A stretch of 64,000 nucleotides of DNA from Thalassospira sp. (GTDB lineage: Bacteria; Pseudomonadota; Alphaproteobacteria; Rhodospirillales; Thalassospiraceae), in contig NZ_PAQR01000016.1 of NCBI RefSeq assembly GCF_002709775.1, positions 1-64,000 on the forward strand, read 5' to 3'. Within the stretch, counting starts at the first letter, position 1. The number at the start of each line of letters is the position of its first letter. The position numbers and the translations under genes were made by a program. Shown here piece after piece: positions 14,642-23,263 of this stretch. The notes beneath the pieces are model-generated. The model saw nothing but the letters and a program-made list of their open reading frames with translations, did not search any database and was not told the DNA's origin.

Positions 14642-16675
14642 TTACGCCCCAGGATTTTTATAGAGGCCGCGCCAGTCGATGGCCTTGGCGCCGAAGTCGA
14701 GGCGGCACTTGATCTCCACCCCGTCCACATCGAAGCCGTTGCGGGTTTCGATGTAGGCGCCCTGCTGGCCTTCCAGATAGGCATACTCGATGGTATCGAT
14801 CTGGTTCGGGCTGGCCGCCAGGTACCAGGCGGTTTCGCTGACGGCGTCCAGACGCGGCTCGGAGATGGGCGAGAGCGTGCGGATCGACTGCGGCACCACC
14901 TTGGCGGTGTCGGCCGGCACCAGGTTCTGGGCCACCATCTGCTCGGCCTTCAACTCGAGAGAGGCCGGCACGATCAGGAAAGACGGGCGGATGTTGAGCA
15001 CCGTCTTCTTGTCGAGGCCGGTCTGCTTGGCCATGGCCGCCCGGGCTGCGCCGACCGCATCGACACCGAGCGCCTTGCCGGTGCCGGCCAGGTTCTTGTG
15101 GTCGGCATGGAACAGGTTCTTGTTGTCGGCCATGGCCGGATTGGCGGTGATGATGTCCCAGACCACGTCGCTTTCAAGCTGAGCGATGGCGTTGCCGTAC
15201 ATGGCGGGGATCCGGGTAAAGGCGTCCAGATCGTCGTTGATGAGCACCTGACGGGTGATGGCGACCACCCGGCCATAGGTCTCGATGCGGTAGCTCTCCT
15301 TGGACTCGCCCAGCGTGCCCCGCTTGAACTCGCCGCTCTCGTCCACTTTCAGAAGCTGCGGCGCCTCGCCCAACTGCACCCGGTGCATGGCCTTGAAGTC
15401 GGTGGCCAGGACCTGGCGGCAGAACAGCGTGAAGGTGCGAGGATAGGCGTCGTAGGCCTGACGCAGGGTCTTGTTGGTGACCGCCGCCAGGATCTCCGGG
15501 AAGTCGGAGGTGGAATGGAGCGCCCGGGTCGCCACTTCGTCGCGCGAGAGGCCGCGCGTGTTGACGCCGGCGTCCGACAGGCTCTCGCGGGCCAGTTCCA
15601 TCAGGGTCATGCCGCGATACTGGCGCGCGGCATCCTCCAGCGGGAACAGGGTCGGGCTGTAGCGATGCAGCAGCGCACTGGTCACCGCGTCCCGGCGGGT
15701 GACCCGTTCGTCGCGCCCGCCCAGCGGCACGGAGACCTGGGAGAAGGTCCGCGTCTCCTCGGACTTGGACGCCACTTGATCGAGGATCACCGTGCGGGCC
15801 TCGTCCAACGAGGTTCCCCGTTTCACGAGGTCGTCGGCAAAGCCGCGCTCCAGGTCCAGCTTGGACGCTAGGTCGTAGATGGTCGAGACCCGTTCGCGCT
15901 CGGCCTCGCGCGCCCGGCTGACCAGGGCTTCCGCGTCCGCCGTCCGGGACTGGGGCACGGCTTGGGGCTGGGCTTGGGTCTCGGCGGCATCGTCCGGGGT
16001 CTTCGGGGCTTCCTCGGAAATCGTTGCCTCGGTCACCTCGGCGGCATCGTTCTCACGGTTGTCTTCGTCATGCATTGTCTGGGTCCTCTTGCTGTAAGGG
16101 GGTTCGGCGCCGTCTCGATGCACGACGCATTCGTGGGTGCGGGGAGCATGGGGGTCGTGGATGGCGCGAAAGCCGGCGTCCGCGTCGGCGCCCACCGGCA
16201 CGGCGGAAATCTCGAACGGCGTCCAGTCGACGGCCCGCCAGACTTCGCGCGCCCCTTCCGGCTTGTTCACCTCATAGCGGTGAACCTGATAGCCGATGGA
16301 GACCGCCCGGATGTGCCCGGCCTGGATGTCGCGCCAGATGGGCTCCACGTCATCGCGATCGGAGAAGCGAATGGTGGCGACACCCCGGCCCTGTTCGATG
16401 CGCGCGCTGCCCGGCACCACCGAGCCGATCACCGCGCTCAACTCTCCGGTCTCGTGAACCTTTAGAAACGGTGCGCCGGCGTTGAGGCGGTCGAGACGGA
16501 CATGGTCCGCCTCCAGGCTCAGATCCTCGTCATAAGGCTCGCCGAAGAACGGCACGCGGCGCACCCGAGCGCCAGTGGACCAGACCACGTCGATGGTCCG
16601 GGCCTCGGCATCGGCGGAGTTCGGCGCAAGCTCCGCCGCCCGGCGCAAGGCCGGCAGTTCGATGGTGGTATCCAT
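14642..16675 (-). CDS. Prohead protease/major capsid protein fusion
   Basis: ATG at 16675 with GAGGAT seven bases upstream gives 677 aa. Residues about 30-135 form an HK97/S78-type prohead protease, with candidate catalytic His74 (PFLKVHETG) and Ser126 (RAVSIGYQV). A charged low-complexity linker (about 190-260, 'EEAPKTPDDAAETQAQPQ') resembles a scaffold or delta domain. The C-terminal ~400 residues are a Mu gpT/HK97-fold capsid protein (DFPEILAAVTNKTLRQAYDA, then HADHKNLAG). The protease should cut itself off during capsid maturation. Confidence 0.88.
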   Translation of the reverse strand: MDTTIELPALRRAAELAPNSADAEARTIDVVWSTGARVRRVPFFGEPYDEDLSLEADHVRLDRLNAGAPFLKVHETGELSAVIGSVVPGSARIEQGRGVATIRFSDRDDVEPIWRDIQAGHIRAVSIGYQVHRYEVNKPEGAREVWRAVDWTPFEISAVPVGADADAGFRAIHDPHAPRTHECVVHRDGAEPPYSKRTQTMHDEDNRENDAAEVTEATISEEAPKTPDDAAETQAQPQAVPQSRTADAEALVSRAREAERERVSTIYDLASKLDLERGFADDLVKRGTSLDEARTVILDQVASKSEETRTFSQVSVPLGGRDERVTRRDAVTSALLHRYSPTLFPLEDAARQYRGMTLMELARESLSDAGVNTRGLSRDEVATRALHSTSDFPEILAAVTNKTLRQAYDAYPRTFTLFCRQVLATDFKAMHRVQLGEAPQLLKVDESGEFKRGTLGESKESYRIETYGRVVAITRQVLINDDLDAFTRIPAMYGNAIAQLESDVVWDIITANPAMADNKNLFHADHKNLAGTGKALGVDAVGAARAAMAKQTGLDKKTVLNIRPSFLIVPASLELKAEQMVAQNLVPADTAKVVPQSIRTLSPISEPRLDAVSETAWYLAASPNQIDTIEYAYLEGQQGAYIETRNGFDVDGVEIKCRLDFGAKAIDWRGLYKNPGA

Positions 16676-16688
16676 GAAATCCTCGAAA

Positions 16689-18191
16689 TCAGTCGGAAGT
16701 GTCGATGTCGGTGGCGGCAAACGCGTCGGCCGCTTGCGCGCTGCCCGTCTTGGTCACCCGGCGCGGATCGGAATCGAGCACGATCCCGGCTTCATCCAAC
16801 TTGGCGTTGGTGGCCGCGATCTCCGCCAGCACGGCGTCCGGGTTGCGACCCTGGCGGGCGATCGCCTCGGCCAGGGTCATGGTCCCGGAACGCACCGACA
16901 GCAGATCCGCCATGGCGTCCTTCAACGGATCCACGGCGTCGAACTTGGGCGGCGCCCATTCGACGGGCACGACCGGCTCGGGAATGCGCCCGGCCGCCCA
17001 GGCGGCCTGCGTGAACCAGTCCCACACCGGCTGGCACAGCATGGGAATGAACAACTGCCACTGCACGGCGTCGATCATGCGCCGAAACTCGACCAGCCCG
17101 GCGCGGATCGAGGAATAGTTCACCTGGGAAAGGTCCCCGGTGAGCAGTTCGTAAGGCACCCGGAAGCCGGCCGCGATGGTGTGCAGGCTGGCCCGCTTGT
17201 ACTCGGCATAACCGCCGACGGCCGCCGGCTGGTTGAAGCGAATGTCCTTACCGCCTCGGGCATAGGCGATGAGACCCGGCTCGAACTGCTCGATCCGCTT
17301 GCCGTCGGCATCGACCACGGCGGGCGCGACGCCCTGCTGGGTTTCCTCGTCGCCGAACACGATGGCCGTGACACAGGCCTCGGTCTTCTTGCGCACGATC
17401 TCGGCGACCTCGTAGTCGTCGAGGTCGCGCAAACTGCGGATCACCGGCGCGCCCCAGGGGACGCCGCGCACCTGGACCCGCTGCTTCTCGTAGACATGGA
17501 CGATGTCGCGGGCCGGGATGGGGTGGCTTTGCAGTCCCCCCTGCCAGGCGCCGAAGACATCGCCGGGGTGGCTTTCGTGAAGCCAATAGGCGGTGCGGCG
17601 ACCGATGCCGTCGAACTCGACACCTTGCACCAAGCGTCCCTTGCCGCTGCCTTGGCCACTCTTGGTAGCATCCAAGAAGTCAGCCTCCAGGATCTGCACT
17701 TGCAGGGGAACGTCGAGACCGTCGCTCGGGCGGCGCAGACGTCGGCGCACCAGCACCTCACCGGCCTCGACCATCTCGCGACAGATCAGCGTCTGCAGGC
17801 CGTAGAAGTCCAACTGGCCGTCGGCATCGCATCGGCGGGACCACTGTTCCCACAGCGCGTTGACGGTCCGGTCGAGTTTTTCATCGCCGGACGTGGCGCG
17901 CGGCATGATCCCGGCGCCGATGATGTTGTTGACCAGCACCGACACCGCCTTGGCGGCATGCGGGTTGTTGCGCACCAGATCCCGCATGCGATCGCGCAGT
18001 AACGCCGACGCCATGGCCACCTCGGTATCCGCTGAGGTGCCCGGAGTCCGCCAGCCGTCGGTGCGGCGTCCCTTGGCAGCGCCATCGTAGCCGCGCGCCA
18101 GCCCATCGAAAGCCTGCCGCGCCAGCGCCCTGCGAGTGGCCGCCCTCGGCGCGACCGCCGCCAGGGCTCGATCGAACCAGCCCAGAGCCAT
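16689..18191 (-). CDS. Lambda-family phage portal protein
   Basis: A 500-aa protein of the lambda gpB type: DRMRDLVRNNPHAAKAVSVL, then NNIIGAGIMPRATSG, and RYEVREVL-type elements replaced here by YEVAEIVRKKTEACV. The segment IDAVQWQLFIPMLCQPVWDW is a conserved clip/wing landmark. Twelve copies form the ring through which DNA enters the head. The start overlaps the gpW stop (TGATG). It is followed 13 bp later by the protease-capsid gene. Confidence 0.92.
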   Translation of the reverse strand: MALGWFDRALAAVAPRAATRRALARQAFDGLARGYDGAAKGRRTDGWRTPGTSADTEVAMASALLRDRMRDLVRNNPHAAKAVSVLVNNIIGAGIMPRATSGDEKLDRTVNALWEQWSRRCDADGQLDFYGLQTLICREMVEAGEVLVRRRLRRPSDGLDVPLQVQILEADFLDATKSGQGSGKGRLVQGVEFDGIGRRTAYWLHESHPGDVFGAWQGGLQSHPIPARDIVHVYEKQRVQVRGVPWGAPVIRSLRDLDDYEVAEIVRKKTEACVTAIVFGDEETQQGVAPAVVDADGKRIEQFEPGLIAYARGGKDIRFNQPAAVGGYAEYKRASLHTIAAGFRVPYELLTGDLSQVNYSSIRAGLVEFRRMIDAVQWQLFIPMLCQPVWDWFTQAAWAAGRIPEPVVPVEWAPPKFDAVDPLKDAMADLLSVRSGTMTLAEAIARQGRNPDAVLAEIAATNAKLDEAGIVLDSDPRRVTKTGSAQAADAFAATDIDTSD

Positions 18192-18400
18192 CAGGAATTA
18201 CCTCGCCGAAACCCGGCGAAGCCGGCCACCGGAAGCGGCTTGGTGGCAGCCGCCAGTTCCCGTTCGATGGTCCGGATGCGGCCCAGCAGGTCCTCGGCAG
18301 AGCCGTACTCGACGGTCTTGCCGTCGTAGCTGACACGCAGCGTGCCGCTGGCATAGGCGCGTTTCAGCGCCGCCAGTTCGGTTTCAGTGAATGACGACAT
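18191..18400 (-). CDS. gpW-like head-tail connector protein
   Basis: A 69-aa protein: two helices (TETELAALKRAYASGTLRV and SAEDLLGRIRTIERELAAAT) around a short beta hairpin (VSYDGKTVEYGS). This is the lambda gpW fold and size. gpW-like proteins bind the portal after packaging. Its position between the large terminase and portal genes is the same as in lambda. Confidence 0.85.
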   Translation of the reverse strand: MSSFTETELAALKRAYASGTLRVSYDGKTVEYGSAEDLLGRIRTIERELAAATKPLPVAGFAGFRRGNS

Positions 18401-18421
18401 TTATGAACTCACGGAGTTGTC

Positions 18422-18450
18422 TTGAGACGACCCAGGTCTGGCGTTATGCT
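18422..18450 (+). promoter_or_regulatory. Candidate sigma70-like promoter on the plus strand
   Basis: TTGAGA (18422-18427), a 17-bp spacer, and TATGCT (18445-18450) lie in the short gap between the gpW and large terminase genes, facing opposite to the late operon. Predicted transcription would start near 18457, just before the hairpin at 18462-18498. It could drive a short antisense RNA, or may be chance. Confidence 0.35.
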
Positions 18451-18456
18451 GCGCTC

Positions 18457-18508
18457 AACACGCCCCTCACGCCTCTCAACGATGCGCACCAGAGGGGCCT
18501 TCTTTTTT
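18457..18508 (+). ncRNA. Possible short RNA ending in a terminator hairpin
   Basis: A 7-bp stem GCCCCTC (18462-18468) / GAGGGGC (18492-18498) with a 23-base loop is followed by TTCTTTTTT (18500-18508), a plus-strand terminator. No plus-strand gene lies upstream. With the promoter-like elements at 18422-18450 it would make an RNA of about 50 bases. It may equally serve to stop transcription entering the late operon from outside. Confidence 0.3.
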
Positions 18509-20448
18509 CAAAACCAACCATCCCGCCGACCGAGCCAATCGGAGCGGCGTTTTTCCGACGACACGGGGGCCGGGCGGTTGATCATGCCGGCGGCTTCGAC
18601 GCCACCATCGACCGCACCGAGTTGCTCCTCCAGATCGGTCCACTGACGATCAGACCAGCGATCGGCGCCGGCGATCCAGGCCGCCGCCCGGGCATAGACC
18701 CGGCAGTCCAGCGCTTCGTTGCGTTCGCGCAGCTTCTGCCATTCGAGACGGGCAAAGCCGCGTTTGGTCTTCACCGTCACCAATTGCTCGGCGACCAGCT
18801 GCTTGAGCCATTCGCTTTCGACCCAACTCGGCAGATGCACCGTGCCCGGCAGGCACGCGGCACCCTCCGCCTTTTCCTCGTCGGTCGGGCGTTGAAGCCT
18901 CAGGAAGCGATAGGTCTCGGACTTGAAGGTCGAGACCGCAATGGTCCAGAGCCTTGCACCACGGCGCAGTTTCTTGCCGCCATCGGTGGCGTCCACGAAG
19001 GTCGGCCCGGACACCGGGCTCGCCCGATTGAAGCCTTCGACGCCCTTCACCGGCGCCACCTGCCCGAACCCGACCCGGCGCGCCCAGGCGTATATGGCCG
19101 GGGCTTCGTAGCCGGTATCGATGGCCAGCTTGGCGATCCGCAAATGGGCGCCGCGCGCATGCGGCCAGGTCCGGTCCAGAAGCGCGTCGAGATCAGTCCA
19201 GGCATCAGGACGGTGCGGCCCGCCTTCGATCACGGTGTGCTCGATGAGCCAGCTTTCGAGTCCACGCCCCCAGGCCCAGACGTCCACTTCCAGGCGGTCC
19301 TTCTGGACATCGACCCCCGCGGTCAAGAACAGGCCCCCGGCGGGAACACTCCCCGCCGACCAGGTCTCGCGTTGGTCATAGAGCCGTTGCCAATCGGGCG
19401 CTTCACCGGTTTCGACCCAGGTCTCGCCGAGGTCCGTGTTCTTCACCGACTTGAGCGCCGCGTCATTGCCTTGGGCGGCCTCCCAATCGGCGGCGATGTC
19501 CGCCCAGCTTCGCCAGCCGATGGGGCTGTAGAGACTGGAGATGTGAAAGCCCGCCGTTTTCTCGCTGCCTTGTTCCGACGCGGCGGTTGCCCGCCACGTG
19601 CCTGCCTCCAGCATCCGCGTCTTGTGATGCTCCTGGATATGCCCCTCGCATTCGCCGCAAAGGTAGTGCGCCGTCTCGGGGCGTCCCTTGTCCCAGCGCA
19701 GGCGCTCGAACTCGAGCCACTGGAAATGCCCACAATGGGGACAGGGCACGAAATAACGCCGCTGGTCCGAGGCTTCGAACTCGCGCTCGATGCGCGACAC
19801 GCCCTTGACCGTCGGCGTCGAGACGATGAACACCTTGCGCCGCGCGAAGGTCCGGGTCCGGGCTTCGGCCAGCGCCACCGGATCGCCTTCGCCGTCGATG
19901 TCGCCGGGGTACCCGTCGACCTCGTCCAGGAACAGATAACGCACCGGCATGGAGCGCAGGCCCACCGCCGAGTTGGCCCCGGTCATGGCCAGCACCCCGC
20001 CCTGGAACGCCTTGGTGAGCACCGTGTTGCCGGAATCCCGCGCGCGTGCCGGCTTGACCAGACTGGACAGCACCTCGCTGTCCTCGATCAGCGGATCGAT
20101 GCGCTGGCGTGAATTGCGCTTGGCCATCTCCACCGTCGGCAGGACCGCCAGCATGGGACCGGGCGCATGATGGATGACGTAGCCGATCCAGTTGTTCCCC
20201 GTTTCCGTCGCGCCCACCTGCGCGCCCTTCATGAACACCACCCGCTCGTAGGGCGAGGACGGCGACAGGCAGTCCATGATCTCGCGCAGATACGGCGTGC
20301 GGGCCGTGCGCCAGGGACCGGGCTCCGCCGCGCCCTTGCCCGAGAGACGCCGGTGCTGGTCGGCCCATTCGGAAACCTTCAACAGCGGATCGGGACGCAG
20401 GCCCCGGTCGAACGCGGCGTCATGGATGGCGGCGGCGTCAGGAAGCAC
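18508..20448 (-). CDS. Terminase large subunit (GpA family)
   Basis: A 646-aa protein of the lambda gpA family. The N-terminal ATPase carries VVFMKGAQVGATETGNNW (Walker A-like region, about residues 72-89) and YLFLDEVDGYPGD (Walker B, near 180). A zinc-finger-like segment CPHCGHFQWLEFER plus CGECEGH follows, then a C-terminal nuclease region with LAIDTGYEAPAIYAW. It cuts concatemeric DNA and powers packaging through the portal. It overlaps the small subunit gene by 11 bp. Confidence 0.93.
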   Translation of the reverse strand: MLPDAAAIHDAAFDRGLRPDPLLKVSEWADQHRRLSGKGAAEPGPWRTARTPYLREIMDCLSPSSPYERVVFMKGAQVGATETGNNWIGYVIHHAPGPMLAVLPTVEMAKRNSRQRIDPLIEDSEVLSSLVKPARARDSGNTVLTKAFQGGVLAMTGANSAVGLRSMPVRYLFLDEVDGYPGDIDGEGDPVALAEARTRTFARRKVFIVSTPTVKGVSRIEREFEASDQRRYFVPCPHCGHFQWLEFERLRWDKGRPETAHYLCGECEGHIQEHHKTRMLEAGTWRATAASEQGSEKTAGFHISSLYSPIGWRSWADIAADWEAAQGNDAALKSVKNTDLGETWVETGEAPDWQRLYDQRETWSAGSVPAGGLFLTAGVDVQKDRLEVDVWAWGRGLESWLIEHTVIEGGPHRPDAWTDLDALLDRTWPHARGAHLRIAKLAIDTGYEAPAIYAWARRVGFGQVAPVKGVEGFNRASPVSGPTFVDATDGGKKLRRGARLWTIAVSTFKSETYRFLRLQRPTDEEKAEGAACLPGTVHLPSWVESEWLKQLVAEQLVTVKTKRGFARLEWQKLRERNEALDCRVYARAAAWIAGADRWSDRQWTDLEEQLGAVDGGVEAAGMINRPAPVSSEKRRSDWLGRRDGWF

Positions 20449-20971
20449 CGGTCAGGTCCTCGAGTGCTGCGCGGATCTCATTGGTCAGCATGGCATGCAC
20501 CCGCGCGGCATCGGTCTCGGCCGCCAGCACGGCGGACAGACGTTCAGGGATATTCATCAGGGCATCGCGCACGACGCGGGCCTTGTTGAAAGCGGCGACC
20601 TTCACCTCGTCGGCATCGACGTACTTACCGGCCTCGACCCGCGCCTTGATCTCCAGGAGCTTGGCCTTCTCGACCTCGCTTTTGATCCGGGTCTTCAAGA
20701 GCAGGGTCGGCAGATCGCCACCGCCCGCACCACCTTGGGGCAGCGCGGGAAGATCGGTCGCCGGAACGGCCGGGTTCGGGGCCGGGTCGGACTTCGGCTT
20801 GGTGCTGCGCTCGGGCCGCGCCGGTTCACGGACCGCCGCCAGGGCGGCATCGGCCTGATCCGTGTCCACCTTGCGGTCCTTCAGCGCGATCACGCCCTTG
20901 GCCACCATCTGGCCGATGTACTGGCGCGAAACCCCACGCCGGCGCGCGTATTCGGCCTGACTGACAAGCAT
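20438..20971 (-). CDS. Terminase small subunit (Nu1-like)
   Basis: A 177-aa protein. The N-terminal helix-turn-helix (SQAEYARRRGVSRQYIGQMV) reads the packaging site, a proline-rich linker follows (about 50-85), and the C-terminal helices (RIKSEVEKAKLLEIKARVEA, then ARVVRDALMNIPERLSAVLA) would contact the large subunit. It is the first gene of the late structural operon on this strand; a divergent plus-strand gene starts 123 bp away. Confidence 0.85.
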   Translation of the reverse strand: MLVSQAEYARRRGVSRQYIGQMVAKGVIALKDRKVDTDQADAALAAVREPARPERSTKPKSDPAPNPAVPATDLPALPQGGAGGGDLPTLLLKTRIKSEVEKAKLLEIKARVEAGKYVDADEVKVAAFNKARVVRDALMNIPERLSAVLAAETDAARVHAMLTNEIRAALEDLTGAS

Positions 20972-21094
20972 GTGCGTTCAACGTTCCCATGTCCGGGCCG
21001 CCCTCGAAAACTTGATCAATTACAATCTATTAGACTTGATGTTCTTCGCCCGTGGAGCCTGTATGGGATTACCAACGGACACGGAGACGACGCC

Positions 21095-21463
21095 ATGAAA
21101 ACCGAAACCATCCTGCCCACGCGAAACACCGACTGGGGCTTCTTCGGCACCATCACCCACCACGGCGACCCGCTTGAGGCCTGGCCGCTGGCCATGGCGC
21201 GGATCGGCCGCGCCACGGGCTGCCCGCACGACGCGGTGCGCGACTTCCTCGACAGCCGATATGGGCGGCATTTTGCGGACGACGTTGCCAACGGACTGGC
21301 GCGCAAGCTCACCATCGAGAGCGCCATCGACGCGGCGGTCGAGCGCTGGATGGGCTGGACCATCACCCGGCGCACGAGCCGCGAGACCGGCATCCCATCG
21401 GGGCTTCCCTATCTCACCGGGTTCGTCACCCACTGCGAGATCGAAGCCGAAGCCTTCGGCTGA
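21095..21463 (+). CDS. Conserved phage-associated protein of unknown function
   Basis: ATG at 21095, preceded by GGAG, gives 122 aa. It contains DWGFFGTITHHGDPLEAWPL, a CPHDAVRDFLDSRYGRHFAD block and RWMGWTITRRTSRETGIPSG. I recall this type of protein next to DUF3489 genes in proteobacterial genomes and mobile elements, but know no function. It is the first of three plus-strand genes divergent from the terminase operon. Confidence 0.55.
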   Translation: MKTETILPTRNTDWGFFGTITHHGDPLEAWPLAMARIGRATGCPHDAVRDFLDSRYGRHFADDVANGLARKLTIESAIDAAVERWMGWTITRRTSRETGIPSGLPYLTGFVTHCEIEAEAFG

Positions 21464-21565
21464 TGGACGGCTCCTCCCCGCCATCGCCCCGCGCGATCAG
21501 CGTCGGGGCTCGGGGTGGTAGAAGCCCCGCGATGGTCGCGGCGGCATCACTCGGAGGATAACCCC

Positions 21566-22039
21566 ATGACCACCACCAGCGTCGCCATCGAGAAATTCAC
21601 CGTCGCTCAGCTCGCGACCGCGATTTCCAGCATCACCGGAGAAACGGTCACCACCAAATCGTTCAACTACAAAAGCAAGGCGGTCGATCGCCTGAAGGCC
21701 TTGATCACCGAGCACCACCTTTCCAACCAGGACGTACTCCAGGCGGCTGGCATCGAGGCGATCACGCCGACCGGCGAAGCCATGTCCGGCATCGGGATCG
21801 GCGCAGGCGCCAAACCGCCAAAGACGAAGCGCAAGCCCCGCGACAGCAAACGGGCCAAGGTAATCGAAATGCTCAAGCGCGACGGCGGCGCGACCATCAC
21901 TCAGATCACCGAGGTCACCGGCTGGCAGCCGCACACGGTGCGCGGTGCAATCAGCGGGGCGCTCAAGAAAAAGCTCGGGTACAACATCGTCTCGCGCAAG
22001 CTCGACACCGGCGAGCGGATCTATCGGATCGAGGCGTAA
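21566..22039 (+). CDS. DUF3489 domain protein
   Basis: ATG at 21566 with CGGAGGA upstream gives 157 aa. The N-terminal half is helical (EKFTVAQLATAISSITGETV). The C-terminal half after a basic linker (KTKRKPRDSKRAKVIEMLKR) is a winged-helix-like DUF3489 domain: GATITQITEVTGWQPHTVRG, then KLGYNIVSRKLDTGERIYRI. A DNA-binding regulatory role is likely but unproved. It is in tandem with its two plus-strand neighbours. Confidence 0.75.
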   Translation: MTTTSVAIEKFTVAQLATAISSITGETVTTKSFNYKSKAVDRLKALITEHHLSNQDVLQAAGIEAITPTGEAMSGIGIGAGAKPPKTKRKPRDSKRAKVIEMLKRDGGATITQITEVTGWQPHTVRGAISGALKKKLGYNIVSRKLDTGERIYRIEA

Positions 22040-22045
22040 CCAGCT

Positions 22046-22249
22046 ATGCCAACCTTCCAAGTGATCATCACCCGCGACGTCACCGAGAGCACGGTCATCG
22101 AGGTCGATGCCGACACCATGGTGCAGGCTGAAGAGGCGGCATTCGAGAAGCTGGTGGCCAGCGACGATACCGAATGGCGTCTCGACGACGGTTCTTGGAA
22201 CAAGGGCGACGCCTACGTCACCGCCGTCGACCCGATCGACGAAGCCTGA
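22046..22249 (+). CDS. Small acidic protein of the DUF3489 cluster
   Basis: A 67-aa acidic protein, MPTFQVIITRDVTESTVIEV, with an AEEAAFEKLVASDD helix and a WNKGDAYVTAVDP end. The strand-helix-strand pattern resembles small ferredoxin-like or DpnD-like folds. It starts six bases after the DUF3489 stop, so is co-transcribed. No function recognised. Confidence 0.5.
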   Translation: MPTFQVIITRDVTESTVIEVDADTMVQAEEAAFEKLVASDDTEWRLDDGSWNKGDAYVTAVDPIDEA

Positions 22250-22257
22250 CCATCTCT

Positions 22258-22288
22258 CCCGCCGGGGTCATCGCCAGATCCCGGCGGG
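22258..22288. other. Strong hairpin after the DUF3489 cluster
   Basis: A perfect 9-bp stem CCCGCCGGG/CCCGGCGGG spans 22258-22266 and 22280-22288. No T-run follows on the plus strand, so it is a weak terminator candidate for the three plus-strand genes. Its right half belongs to the 20-bp direct repeat described separately. Confidence 0.5.
22268..22287. repeat. 20-bp direct repeat, left copy
   Basis: TCATCGCCAGATCCCGGCGG occurs here and again at 23244-23263, identical over all 20 bases with different flanks. The two copies bracket a 956-bp, A+T-richer segment that carries one gene. This is the pattern left by insertion or by recombination between short repeats. Confidence 0.8.
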
Positions 22289-22338
22289 AAAAGCGGACCT
22301 GGAATTCTTGAGCCCGCTATGTAGAGCCATAGGGGGCA

Positions 22339-23001
22339 TCAGTCCATTTTCAACGGGCCAAACATGCCGCTTTCGACCATTGCCAGGTAGGCTCTTTTCA
22401 TTGCAAGAGCCGTTTCTTGATCGACAAAAAGAGAAGATCTGCTGCCGTGCGGTTCACCTAAAAGATATGGGCGCATTACCTCCCATCTTTCAGCGCGGCT
22501 TGACCACCTCCAACACGGCAATTCCTGTTCGAGCATTAGGGGAACAGCGATTTTCTTCGGGATCAGCTTGCCGAGCGAAAGCGGTTCTGACCATTCACAT
22601 TTTACGACGATTGGTTTGGCTCCATCTGCGTAGAACCGTACGTTCAACTCTTCGGCCGTGATGGTCGCGCAATGGTGGTTAATTCGCGATGCGGATTCAA
22701 TTACATCTGCCACGCCCCCATACGGACAGGTGATAAACCCGTGCGCAAAATAACGAGTATGGTCCAGCCCCTTATACCCGGTTTGTGCATTCGGGATAGT
22801 CTCGGGATTACGTCCATCATGTTTGGATACAAGCGGGTGCCATGTTGGATAACTTTCAACGGCAGGCCCCAGTTCATCAACAAGGTCCAGCAGCGCTTCC
22901 TCGCTCTCGGACCTCACCTCTGGAGAAAACGTTACCGGAATGAGGTAATTCTTTGCTCTCTCAAATCCGCTAGACGCGGCCTCGTCTGCTCTGAATGCCA
23001 T
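22339..23001 (-). CDS. Unrecognised protein in a low-G+C cargo segment
   Basis: ATG 23001 is preferred over an upstream in-frame TTG because GGAG lies nine bases before it. The 220-aa product is soluble and mixed alpha/beta. Visible stretches are SEEALLDLVDELGPAVESYP, WHPLVSKHDGRNPETIPN, YFAHGFITCPYGGVADVIES and a C-terminal helix TALAMKRAYLAMVES. No family was recognised. Codon use and base composition differ from neighbouring phage genes (many A/T third positions), and the gene lies between 20-bp direct repeats, so it looks like recently acquired cargo. Confidence 0.6.
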   Translation of the reverse strand: MAFRADEAASSGFERAKNYLIPVTFSPEVRSESEEALLDLVDELGPAVESYPTWHPLVSKHDGRNPETIPNAQTGYKGLDHTRYFAHGFITCPYGGVADVIESASRINHHCATITAEELNVRFYADGAKPIVVKCEWSEPLSLGKLIPKKIAVPLMLEQELPCWRWSSRAERWEVMRPYLLGEPHGSRSSLFVDQETALAMKRAYLAMVESGMFGPLKMD

Positions 23002-23064
23002 CGGCGCACACTCCAAATTTCACCACCATCACGAATATATGGAATTGCGCACAAAAAGTCAATA

Positions 23065-23094
23065 TCGTGCGTCATAATTATATATTACGCACGA
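23065..23094. promoter_or_regulatory. Inverted-repeat operator candidate upstream of the cargo gene
   Basis: An 8-bp inverted repeat TCGTGCGT (23065-23072) / ACGCACGA (23087-23094) flanks an A+T-only-like 14-bp core containing TATAAT on the minus strand (23082-23077). It is 64 bp upstream of the cargo gene start. A repressor dimer bound here would cover the -10 box. No regulator gene lies nearby to pair with it. Confidence 0.4.
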
Positions 23095-23243
23095 ACACAA
23101 GGTAACATGAAACTCAGTGCTCCCTCCGATTAGCAAAGGACTCGCTCTCCTGGAGGCCGTCGGTGTTGGTCGGCTTTAGCGGCGGAGCGACCATTTCGGC
23201 CCGATCCTAAATTTACCTCTGGAGATATTTTCCACAGACGAGC

Positions 23244-23263
23244 TCATCGCCAGATCCCGGCGG
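23244..23263. repeat. 20-bp direct repeat, right copy
   Basis: Identical to 22268-22287. This copy encodes the last residues (AAGIWR and stop) of the DUF7220 protein, so the repeat forms the 3' end of that gene. Confidence 0.8.

Noticed and set aside
554..20971. Gene transfer agent cluster instead of a prophage
   Set aside because: The region has its own replication, integration, small terminase and methyltransferase genes, and its tail genes are phage-like; GTA clusters lack these modules.
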